Source: a virus
Reading direction: 5' to 3' (one strand)
DNA length: 35,705 nucleotides
IMG/VR virus record: IMGVR_UViG_3300044639_000205
Coordinates: 1-35,705 of that record
The number at the start of each line of letters is the position of its first letter. Within the stretch, counting starts at the first letter, position 1. The notes under the pieces are model-generated. The model worked only from the letters and a program-made list of their open reading frames with translations. It made no database searches and had not been told where the DNA came from. Positions 15,443-21,693 of the stretch are shown here, in pieces. The position numbers and the translations under genes were made by a program.

Positions 15443-15780
15443 GCCGCATACCCACCGAGCATGAAGAACAACGCGAGTTCGTGCGCTGGTTTCGCCAAGG
15501 CTACAAGGGCGTGCGTATTTTTGCTGTGCCAAATGGCGGGGCCAGAAGCATGGCGACAGCAGGGCGCTTGAAGGTCGAGGGCGTATCGCCTGGCGTGCCT
15601 GACCTGTTCATTCCAGACTGGCGCTTGTGGGTGGAGATGAAACGAGTCAAGGGCGGCAGTCTCAGCGCCGAGCAGAAGGACTGGATTGCCTATCTGGAGG
15701 GCTGTGGCTACACCTGTTTTGTGGCAAAGGGGGCTGATCAGGCTAAAAAGATGGTGTTAGGGTTTGTCCTGATTAAATAG
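15430..15780 (+). CDS. VRR-NUC domain nuclease
   Basis: A 116-residue minimal VRR-NUC protein, the virus-type replication-repair nuclease of the PD-(D/E)XK fold related to FAN1 and known in phages as a structure-specific resolvase-like enzyme. Visible: EEQREFVRWFRQ helix, AVPNGGARS (32-40), GVSPGVPDLFI with D58, VEMKR with E69 and K71, and EQKDWIAYLEGCGY with Q82. I start at ATG 15430, which overlaps the Cys-rich gene by 13 bases; seven further upstream codons are dispensable. A role resolving branched recombination intermediates fits its place. Confidence 0.93.
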   Translation: MPVLGRIPTEHEEQREFVRWFRQGYKGVRIFAVPNGGARSMATAGRLKVEGVSPGVPDLFIPDWRLWVEMKRVKGGSLSAEQKDWIAYLEGCGYTCFVAKGADQAKKMVLGFVLIK

Positions 15781-15810
15781 TTGTTGCGTTACCGGAAACA
15801 GTGTTATAGT
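15781..15810 (+). promoter_or_regulatory. Possible internal promoter for the small-gene run
   Basis: TTGTTG (15781-15786) and TATAGT (15805-15810) are 18 bases apart in the only rightward gap of more than 50 bp besides the one at 12.6 kb. The next gene has AGGAG six bases before its ATG. The -35 is poor, so this is a weak call. Confidence 0.35.
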
Positions 15811-15836
15811 AGAGACATCAACAACAGGAGAGCAAC

Positions 15837-16055
15837 ATGACAACAACAGACATCACTTGGTTTGAATATGAATTAGTTGGCCCAATCGAGACTTTTAAAT
15901 ATCGGACTAATGCTGATACAAGCATTGTTCAGTATTGGTCTGACAAAAAAGTGCCAGGCTTTTCAAAGATTGGCTGGAACAGAACTAAACATATTCACGC
16001 TGAAATTTGTGCGGCTAACGCATTAAAGGCAGCCAAAGCTGCCGGAAAAATATGA
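15837..16055 (+). CDS. 72-aa protein, unknown
   Basis: Starts MTTTDITWFEYELVGPIETF with AGGAG upstream. Beta-type first half with several aromatics, then IGWNRTKHIHAEICAANALK and an alanine/lysine tail. Slightly A/T-richer than the enzymes before it. No family recognised. Its stop overlaps the next start as ATGA, marking the start of a chain of small coupled genes. Confidence 0.72.
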   Translation: MTTTDITWFEYELVGPIETFKYRTNADTSIVQYWSDKKVPGFSKIGWNRTKHIHAEICAANALKAAKAAGKI

Positions 16056-16195
16056 CCCCCACCCAACGAGTCCAAGCCCTACGCCAACGCCGAAAGGCGC
16101 TTGGCCTAACCAGAGTTGAGTTCTATCTCACCCAAGAACACGCCGCCAAAGTGCGTGGATATGTCAGTAAATTAACCAAGGAAAAAACAAAATGA
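16052..16195 (+). CDS. 47-aa basic protein, ribbon-helix-helix-like
   Basis: ATGA overlaps at both ends support translation. It reads MTPTQRVQALRQRRKALGLT, then RVEFYLTQEHAAKVRGYVSK and a lysine-rich end. The (K/R)ALGL.R.E.Y(L/V)...H...(V/I)..Y pattern looks like the short DNA-binding ribbon-helix-helix proteins that phages and plasmids use as repressors; the RVEFYL strand would contact the major groove. A regulatory role is inference from this resemblance. Confidence 0.75.
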   Translation: MTPTQRVQALRQRRKALGLTRVEFYLTQEHAAKVRGYVSKLTKEKTK

Positions 16196-16326
16196 AACAG
16201 ACCTACTTTACTCAGCAGAACATGGATCAGGCCCGATGCTCATTGATGAGCGTGATTGGCGCAGTCGTTCTTGTCGGCTCAGGCGTTGTCCTGATGCTGG
16301 CTTACTTTGATGTCCTTGTGAAGTAA
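16192..16326 (+). CDS. 44-aa single-pass membrane protein
   Basis: After a polar N-terminus MKQTYFTQQNMDQARCSLMS comes one hydrophobic helix of about 20 residues (VIGAVVLVGSGVVLMLAYF, 21-39) and a short VLVK end. ATGA-coupled to the 47-aa gene. Early expression of a tiny inner-membrane protein suggests interference with host envelope or superinfection exclusion, but nothing specific is visible. Confidence 0.75.
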   Translation: MKQTYFTQQNMDQARCSLMSVIGAVVLVGSGVVLMLAYFDVLVK

Positions 16327-16334
16327 GGCACACC

Positions 16335-16526
16335 ATGAACATACGAGACATCTTCAAAGTGATCACGCCAGCCCAAGCCATTGCCGCCGAACTGGCCGAA
16401 GCCGAACACGCTTTGCTGCGGGCTGAGACTGGCGTGGAGTACGCGCAGGCACTGGTGACCTACAACAAGAACCGCGTCAAGCGCCTCAAGGCGTACCAGA
16501 CGCCAGTTGAGGAGAAGACAGCATGA
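16335..16526 (+). CDS. 63-aa helical protein, unknown
   Basis: Starts MNIRDIFKVITPAQAIAAEL behind TAAGG. A continuous amphipathic helix (AEAEHALLRAETGVEYAQAL, about 21-40) with heptad spacing suggests a coiled-coil dimer, ending in a basic NKNRVKRLKAY stretch. I associate this with small DUF-type phage proteins of unknown role. ATGA overlap with the next gene. Confidence 0.78.
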   Translation: MNIRDIFKVITPAQAIAAELAEAEHALLRAETGVEYAQALVTYNKNRVKRLKAYQTPVEEKTA

Positions 16527-16777
16527 CGCGCCGCTATTGCGATACAGGCAGGGTTGACTGCCCACATCTGCCTGAGTGTGTATGGGAATGTCACTATGAC
16601 AACGCTGAAGTCCGTAAGATCAAGCCCTACCCTGCGATATTTGTTGACATTGAGCCTGTGCCGGACACATGGCACACGGTTGGGACGGTGATGCTGACCG
16701 CCATCTTTGCAGCATTGGCCGTGGTCTGCATCCTAATCTTCTTCACCGGCGTCTGGGTTTGGAGCTTACTGATATGA
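16523..16777 (+). CDS. 84-aa Cys-containing membrane protein
   Basis: N-terminal cysteine-rich soluble part (CDTGRVDCPHLPECVWECH, 6-24) and one C-terminal membrane helix (GTVMLTAIFAALAVVCILIF, about 54-73). Four cysteines in 18 residues could hold a metal or, if periplasmic, disulfides. No signal peptide precedes them, so a cytoplasmic N-terminus with a tail anchor is likelier. Coupled by ATGA to genes on both sides. Function unknown. Confidence 0.75.
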   Translation: MTRRYCDTGRVDCPHLPECVWECHYDNAEVRKIKPYPAIFVDIEPVPDTWHTVGTVMLTAIFAALAVVCILIFFTGVWVWSLLI

Positions 16778-17406
16778 GCTACATCATTGCATCACTGCCG
16801 CCAATCAAGTGCTTTGTCAAGCGCGAGTTCTTGTACAACTTCACCAAGGGCCACAACGAGTTAGAGCCTGCCATTTGGGTCAGCCTAAAAGCGCTGCGCG
16901 GTCAAGTGTTCCGGATAGAGTCGCTGTTGCCGGCCTACGGTGCGCTTTACGACAAGCTGCCCATCCATGCGTATGTTTGGCGCCCAGAGGCTGGAGATTT
17001 GCCCGTTGACACGCTTCAGCTATGGGACTGCATGGGCTATCGGTTCACCATCGTAGAAAAGATCGGCCTACGCAACCTTGGCGTGAAGTTTTTGGGTAAG
17101 GACAAGCAGTGGCACTTTGGGCGCTACATGTTTACCGTAGACTTCTGCGCTGATGAGATGGCGCTAGACACCGGCTTCACAGAGCAGGCAGAGGAACACA
17201 AGTCTTTTAACTGGATCATGTTGGATAACGGCCAGTTTGCTTGCCAGCCCAACAACCGCTGCTTGTGGTACGACCAGAGCCTGATCCCCGCCGAGACAAA
17301 GTTCCCCGACTTCCAAGCGTCTAGATTTTTTTACACCGTTGACGGTACGCGCAAGTGGAGCGCTGGCGATGATTGGTTCTACGACATTCAAGAGAAGAAC
17401 GCATGA
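16774..17406 (+). CDS. 210-aa conserved phage protein, unknown
   Basis: I start at MSYIIASLPPIKCFVKREFL, at the ATGA overlap. Continuing blocks are WVSLKALRGQVFRIESLLP, GALYDKLPIHAYVWRP, VDTLQLWDCMGYRFTIVEK, VKFLGKDKQWHFGRYMFTVD and QFACQPNNRCLWYDQSL. The blocks are familiar from a family of about 200 residues in many temperate and lytic phages, never assigned a function to my knowledge. It is rich in Trp, Tyr and Phe with mixed beta structure. No catalytic motif is evident and no membrane segment. It is the largest gene of the distal early region. Confidence 0.85.
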   Translation: MSYIIASLPPIKCFVKREFLYNFTKGHNELEPAIWVSLKALRGQVFRIESLLPAYGALYDKLPIHAYVWRPEAGDLPVDTLQLWDCMGYRFTIVEKIGLRNLGVKFLGKDKQWHFGRYMFTVDFCADEMALDTGFTEQAEEHKSFNWIMLDNGQFACQPNNRCLWYDQSLIPAETKFPDFQASRFFYTVDGTRKWSAGDDWFYDIQEKNA

Positions 17407-17576
17407 CCCACGGCGGCAAGAGAGCCGGTGCTGGCAGACCACCGAAAGATATTTCGGTTAGCCGAGTCTATTCTTTGTACGATTCCGGCGTAGACATGAA
17501 AGAGATTGCGCGGCGATTTAATGTCAGCGCACCTGTAATTAGCAGACTAATCAAGAAACGAAATGCCAAACTTTAA
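17403..17576 (+). CDS. 57-aa homeodomain-like HTH protein
   Basis: Starts MTHGGKRAGAGRPPKDISVS at the ATGA overlap. The GGKRAGAGRPPK arm is an AT-hook-like minor-groove binder, as seen in front of phage HTH domains. Residues 31-51 (DMKEIARRFNVSAPVISRLI) form a resolvase/homeodomain-type helix-turn-helix. Being at the far end of the early unit, it is a candidate activator of late transcription or a small terminase-like DNA binder. Neither role is shown. Confidence 0.85.
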   Translation: MTHGGKRAGAGRPPKDISVSRVYSLYDSGVDMKEIARRFNVSAPVISRLIKKRNAKL

Positions 17577-17736
17577 AACTTGGACGCAAGAAAACTTAGC
17601 ACAGTTTGCCGAGGAAGCGAACGCAAAGATGATCCAACAAGACGACCGGATTCAGCAGCTTCAATGCGACCTCAAAGACGCCATTGAAGCGTACCGAGCG
17701 CTTATGCGAAAGGCCGAGTTCCCTGCCGGTCGATGA
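17563..17736 (+). CDS. 57-aa helical protein at the convergent junction
   Basis: Overlaps the HTH gene by 14 bases and runs 35 bases into the 3' end of the endolysin gene on the other strand. It reads MPNFKTWTQENLAQFAEEAN followed by KMIQQDDRIQQLQCDLKDAI, a likely coiled coil. I recall similar small proteins in related phages. The last gene of the rightward unit. Confidence 0.75.
   Translation: MPNFKTWTQENLAQFAEEANAKMIQQDDRIQQLQCDLKDAIEAYRALMRKAEFPAGR
17658..17690. repeat. Inverted repeat near the convergent gene ends
   Basis: GCTTCAATG (17658-17666) and CATTGAAGC (17682-17690) pair perfectly over 9 bp with a 15-base loop, 12 bases past the endolysin stop in the leftward direction. It lies inside the 57-aa gene, and neither strand has a U-tract. 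It could slow RNA polymerase from both sides or protect a 3' end. Confidence 0.5.
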
Positions 17737-18112
17737 TCAGCGCCTGACGACGCGGTGAGGGGCTGATGCTGACATGCGTCCAAGCGTCAAACTCACGGAT
17801 AACCTGGTCAAATGGTAGGTCAGACGCCACCAAAGCCCGTACAACTTGATCTGGCGTCATGCCTGGCACTCGGATGTCAGCCGCGTAGCCCAAGCGGTGC
17901 TGGCTGGTATCCTTGCTGCCTACGCTGTCGTTGACTTGCTTGGATCGGAATGCTGAGTTAATCATAATTGGCTTGCCGTCCAGCAGCGTCTTGACTTGCT
18001 CCAAGAACTCAGCCAGCTTTTGCAAGTTGGCGAGTTCTTTCTCGTTGGGCGTGTTGTCGAACTGGCGGTGGCTGGTGGCGGTCAGTTCCGCAAGGGTGAA
18101 GTGTGGTGTCAT
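17702..18112 (-). CDS. M15-family peptidase endolysin
   Basis: A 136-residue peptidoglycan-cutting enzyme of the peptidase M15_3 type (D-Ala-D-Ala carboxypeptidase/L-alanoyl-D-glutamate peptidase fold). N-terminal HFTLAELTATSHRQFDNTP is typical. Zinc ligands are H72 and D79 in SQHRLGYAADIRV and H113 in WTHVSIS, with SAFRSKQVN before them. No signal peptide, so release needs the holin encoded just upstream; the ATG overlaps the holin stop as ATGA. The last gene of the leftward unit, with its end overlapping the convergent early gene. Confidence 0.94.
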   Translation of the reverse strand: MTPHFTLAELTATSHRQFDNTPNEKELANLQKLAEFLEQVKTLLDGKPIMINSAFRSKQVNDSVGSKDTSQHRLGYAADIRVPGMTPDQVVRALVASDLPFDQVIREFDAWTHVSISPSPRRQALIIDRQGTRPFA

Positions 18113-18519
18113 TTCTTAGCTTTCATATCCATAATTTTTTCCAGCGTGCGGCCACCAAAGTAGAAACTCATCACCAGCATGCCCCACTGGCCCAGCAGGG
18201 TGACGTAGACTTCGTTGGCGTCCAGTTTGAAGGCGCTCATCATGGCGAACACGAAGTAGCCAATAAAGATGGCGACCAGCGTCATGGGCCTGATGTTCTT
18301 GGACAGCCAAGAGTCGCTGCTCATGTCTGACTTCAGGCGGTCAGTCAGATTGTTCTGCTCGGTCTTGTACAAGTCCGTGTCGTTTGCCATCTTGGCTAAC
18401 TCACCGTCTTGCGCCATTTTGGTCAGTTCAAACTGCGCCCGAGCCTTGGCTTCTGGGTCAGGAATGAGTTTGTCGATGAGCTTACCGCCCACGTTTAGAA
18501 GTGCGTCTAGTCCAATCAT
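18109..18519 (-). CDS. Holin, GTA/3TM type
   Basis: 136 residues starting MIGLDALLNVGGKLIDKLIP, then DPEAKARAQFELTKMAQDGE and a helical SDSWLSKNIRPMTLVAIF. This is the layout of the 3TM holin family first named from gene transfer agents. Hydrophobic helices are at about 84-104 (PMTLVAIFIGYFVFAMMSAF) and 108-127 (YVTLLGQWGMLVMSFYFGG), with a weaker amphipathic one at the N-terminus. It makes the membrane lesion that lets the endolysin out. ATGA-coupled to both neighbours. Confidence 0.88.
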   Translation of the reverse strand: MIGLDALLNVGGKLIDKLIPDPEAKARAQFELTKMAQDGELAKMANDTDLYKTEQNNLTDRLKSDMSSDSWLSKNIRPMTLVAIFIGYFVFAMMSAFKLDANEVYVTLLGQWGMLVMSFYFGGRTLEKIMDMKAKK

Positions 18520-19124
18520 TGTTTACTCCTTGATAACATGGTTGCTGCAATTTGTAACATGGCGCGGGTGCTGTCCATGTCCTCTGGTTGGGTAGCCCAT
18601 CCGACCGTGATCTGGCCGACAAAGCGCCCAGGCTCCGGCGGCACGCTGATGCGGCAAGTGTAGGCCACGCCCTTGGCGATGTACCACAAGCCCATCTCCG
18701 ACTGTGCTGATTTGTATTCTCCGCAGGGAATTTCGCTTGCCATCAGCTTGACTACATCGGCGTTGTTGGCAGCGTTCTGGGTGAACAGGCCGACATCCAG
18801 CCCATCGTTTGTCTTGTCCCTGCCGTTTTTTCCGTAGGCGCGGTACAGAACCCGAGTGCCAAACATGCTATTGACTTTGAAGACCGCCACCACCAGCGCA
18901 CCAGACTGCTTGAACAGGTGGGCCGCCGCATCCTCTACGCGGTCTTCGGCGATGCTGGGAATCTTCTTGGACTCCTTGTAGGCGCCAATCAGCAACTCTT
19001 GGTTTGTGTATACAAAATAACCGGCGAAGGTCAGCACGGCCATCAGCACCATTGCAAACAGACGGAACGGACTGGACACATAGGCCAGCACTTTGTCAAT
19101 GATGTTTAAACGCTCGTCACTCAT
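18516..19124 (-). CDS. Membrane-anchored lysis-region protein, unknown
   Basis: About 202 residues from MSDERLNIIDKVLAYVSSPF; a GTG three codons upstream is an alternative start. One membrane helix (FRLFAMVLMAVLTFAGYFVY, about 20-39) is followed by a roughly 160-residue outside domain with LVVAVFKVNSMFGTRVLYRA, IPCGEYKSAQSEMGLWYIAK and VAYTCRISVPPEPG, and two cysteines that could form a disulfide. N-in/C-out topology is likely. Lying immediately before the holin it may act in lysis control (antiholin or spanin-like function), yet no coiled coil of Rz type is present. Confidence 0.8.
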   Translation of the reverse strand: MSDERLNIIDKVLAYVSSPFRLFAMVLMAVLTFAGYFVYTNQELLIGAYKESKKIPSIAEDRVEDAAAHLFKQSGALVVAVFKVNSMFGTRVLYRAYGKNGRDKTNDGLDVGLFTQNAANNADVVKLMASEIPCGEYKSAQSEMGLWYIAKGVAYTCRISVPPEPGRFVGQITVGWATQPEDMDSTRAMLQIAATMLSRSKQ

Positions 19125-19126
19125 GG

Positions 19127-19606
19127 TCAGCACTTACCGCCGCACTCTTGCACAGCTTTGTAGACGATCCAGCCAACACCGCCACAGACCAGCAAGAAAA
19201 TCAGGAGCATCAGGACAATGGTGATGACCTCATCCATTTCTTTTTTGTGCTTGGCTGCGGCTTCTTTTTCTCTGCGGGCATCATGGGCAGACTCAACATC
19301 CATCGCCGCTGCTCTTGACTTGATCTTGTTCCAGACGTCAATCTTGCCGGACTGCATGAACAGCAGTTGCAACTCGTCCTCAAAGCGCTTGGCCTGATCC
19401 AGTGCCATCTCGATCTGGATGGCCGTGCCCATCGAAGACTTGGACTTCTTGGCCTGAACGACAGCTTTGGTGGCTGTGGACTTGGCGTCAAAGTACTTGC
19501 CCAGCACCGGCCCAAGAGACGAAACGTCATCAACGGTCTTGCTGACCTTCTTGATCAGCGCGACTGCTGCCTGTATGCCTGCTAAAGCACTTATGGGGTC
19601 GATCAT
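19127..19606 (-). CDS. Helical protein with C-terminal membrane anchor
   Basis: 159 residues starting MIDPISALAGIQAAVALIKK. Residues 1-115 are helical and charged (SAHDARREKEAAAKHKKEM), then one membrane helix (VITIVLMLLIFLLVCGGVGW, about 127-146) and a short Cys-containing end VQECGGKC. This tail-anchored arrangement is the reverse of an Rz spanin. I know similar proteins from lysis regions of marine and freshwater podoviruses, role unknown. Overlaps the upstream gene by ATGA. Confidence 0.8.
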   Translation of the reverse strand: MIDPISALAGIQAAVALIKKVSKTVDDVSSLGPVLGKYFDAKSTATKAVVQAKKSKSSMGTAIQIEMALDQAKRFEDELQLLFMQSGKIDVWNKIKSRAAAMDVESAHDARREKEAAAKHKKEMDEVITIVLMLLIFLLVCGGVGWIVYKAVQECGGKC

Positions 19607-19824
19607 TTGTCAACTTTATTTTCCAGCTTATCAAAGATTTTGTTGAGCATGTCTTTGATCTCGCGGGCGTCTTCGCGGTAGTCGTTGCGGGCCACATAGC
19701 TGGTGGGCAACGCCCGCACATCGGCGTCTAGGCGCTCCAGCGATTTGGTGATGGTGTTGAGCGTCCACCCGCCAAAGAAAGACGCCAGAACAACCGCGCC
19801 GTTGAACAAGACTTGGTAGTCCAT
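19603..19824 (-). CDS. 73-aa membrane protein with coiled coil
   Basis: N-terminal membrane helix (VLFNGAVVLASFFGGWTLN, 5-23), then a charged helix ITKSLERLDADVRALPTS and REIKDMLNKIFDKLENKVDK predicted to be a coiled coil. Topology and size resemble a small i-spanin or holin-accessory (XhlA-like) protein. Its ATG abuts the stop of the upstream ejection gene. The exact role is unknown, but it starts the four-gene membrane and lysis cluster. Confidence 0.8.
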   Translation of the reverse strand: MDYQVLFNGAVVLASFFGGWTLNTITKSLERLDADVRALPTSYVARNDYREDAREIKDMLNKIFDKLENKVDK

Positions 19825-21693
19825 TTAGCGCCTCATTGCGTTTTGATTTTGTTGCGTTGGCGCTAACTGGTTAGGCTGCTCCAAGGCTTTTTCAACCTGT
19901 TTTTTGACTTGGCGTGTACGGGCAAATTCCGCTGCTGTTTGAGTCAAAGGTATTTTAATTGGCGATTTTTGCAAAATTTCCAAGCCCCGAAGCACAACAC
20001 CTGCGGTGTTTGGATAATTTACAGCGCCAGGTTCTTTGACCACCACATCCTTGATGGCATCCCGCAAATCAGTAATTTGATTGCGACCAGTTTTGCCAAA
20101 CATATAGTCTAGCTTGCCCTCATTGTCCAACTGATTGATGAATGTGTTCAGGTTCTTGAAAGACATCTGATCACCCTTGGTGAGCATTTCTTTCATCTGC
20201 TGAATGGTTTGACCTTGCAGTTCTGTATAGGCTTTACGACCTTCTGGGCCAGCTTTTTTCAGCAAGGTGGTGACCGTTCGCATTTCCTCTAGCGAGCCGT
20301 CAAGCACCACATGCTTAAACACATCATCAAGCGCAACCCTGCGGTCAGCGTAACCGGCCTTGGTGCCAAGCAACTTGTCAACCCGAGACACATCCTCAAA
20401 CTCTTTAGCCAGTTGCTTGCGTGATGCTCTGGCCGCTTGGTACAACTCACCGCCAGCACCCTCACCCATCTGGGTGATTATTTGCTTCATCTCTGGTGCG
20501 CTTGGCGAACCTTTAACTTTGCCGATCTGCTGATAAATGTCCTCAAGCGCCCGCACGGTGATGCTGCCAGTTTTGTTAGGGTCATTCATCGCCAACGATT
20601 CAGCCACTGAATCTAAAATTGGGTCAAGTTTGCCTCGGGCCGTAGGCGTCTTGGTGTTGATGTAGTCCAACAAACTTTGATACGATACCGGCTGCAAAGT
20701 TTCACCAGCGTTATCCGCCTTGGCATACAGTGCCTTGTAAGCATCAAACTTTTTGGTGTACTCGTCATTTAAGGCTTTGTCAACAATCTTGCCAACAGCA
20801 CGCAATTGGGTTGGATCAGCAACTTCAGCGCCAGTCTCAGCCGTCATGCGCTCAAAATTGCGAACAATGTCTTGTTTCTTACCAGCCTCAAATCTTCGCA
20901 TTTGCTCAGACAACTGAGTCTTTGCATCCTCTGAAATGCCAGTAACCGCACCACGCTGAACATCAGACTCAAACTGCTGCTTTTGCAAGTTGCGCTCACG
21001 CTCACCAGCCGTGGCACGGATGCCAAACTGCTCTAAGCGCTGCTGGCGCATCAAATCTTCTGCCGTGCTAGCTGCGCCCATGCCCACCATATCTGGTTGC
21101 TTGCGAGTCATCACATTGGCTAAAACATTTTGCACTGGTGCGACAGCCTGAGAAACTACTGGCCGCACAGCCGCCGCAGTTTGCCGCACGGCTGGTACAG
21201 CCAAAGCGTTCAACGATGTGCCAAGACTGCCCCCCAACACGGGAGGCAGATTCTCTGTCACTTTACCAACAGCGCCAAGAATGTCTCTAGCAGTTTCGGT
21301 GCGGGGCTGGTAGAACTGAGCGCGAGTCTTTGCCGCCATTGCCTCACCCGCAGCCCTAGCTTCTGGCGATCCTTGTGGCGCAGGGCTAGTCAGTTGGCCG
21401 TATATTCCAGCAATTGGTGCAGCTATGCCACCAGCAAGGCCACCAACAAGTGCCGCAGGCGTTTCAATCACGCCCATGATGCGGTCACGCATGGAGACTT
21501 CTGGTTGAGGGATGCCAGTTATGCGGCCTTCGCCGCCTGGTATTAGCGCTTCAGCACCAATTCCAATGGTCTTGTAAAAGTCCATTTTTGGAATGGACGA
21601 ATAAAATTTTTGGTGCAACGAGTCAGCCAACTTGACATCTGGCACCTCGTTGTACTGAGGGTACTGTGCGCGGAATTCAGCAAGCGTTGCCAT
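19825..21693 (-). CDS. Ejection protein, gp16-like position
   Basis: 622 residues, close to the 609 of P22 gp16. Starts MATLAEFRAQYPQYNEVPDV, a motif often seen at the start of phage internal virion proteins. A Gly/Ala-rich hydrophobic stretch at about 75-100 (IETPAALVGGLAGGIAAPIA) could insert in membranes. The rest is long charged helices (RRFEAGKKQDIVRNFERMTA). It is the third of three consecutive virion genes placed as 7-20-16 in P22, whose products are ejected to build a channel for DNA. Sequence homology to gp16 itself is not clear; the call is from position and architecture. Confidence 0.78.
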   Translation of the reverse strand: MATLAEFRAQYPQYNEVPDVKLADSLHQKFYSSIPKMDFYKTIGIGAEALIPGGEGRITGIPQPEVSMRDRIMGVIETPAALVGGLAGGIAAPIAGIYGQLTSPAPQGSPEARAAGEAMAAKTRAQFYQPRTETARDILGAVGKVTENLPPVLGGSLGTSLNALAVPAVRQTAAAVRPVVSQAVAPVQNVLANVMTRKQPDMVGMGAASTAEDLMRQQRLEQFGIRATAGERERNLQKQQFESDVQRGAVTGISEDAKTQLSEQMRRFEAGKKQDIVRNFERMTAETGAEVADPTQLRAVGKIVDKALNDEYTKKFDAYKALYAKADNAGETLQPVSYQSLLDYINTKTPTARGKLDPILDSVAESLAMNDPNKTGSITVRALEDIYQQIGKVKGSPSAPEMKQIITQMGEGAGGELYQAARASRKQLAKEFEDVSRVDKLLGTKAGYADRRVALDDVFKHVVLDGSLEEMRTVTTLLKKAGPEGRKAYTELQGQTIQQMKEMLTKGDQMSFKNLNTFINQLDNEGKLDYMFGKTGRNQITDLRDAIKDVVVKEPGAVNYPNTAGVVLRGLEILQKSPIKIPLTQTAAEFARTRQVKKQVEKALEQPNQLAPTQQNQNAMRR

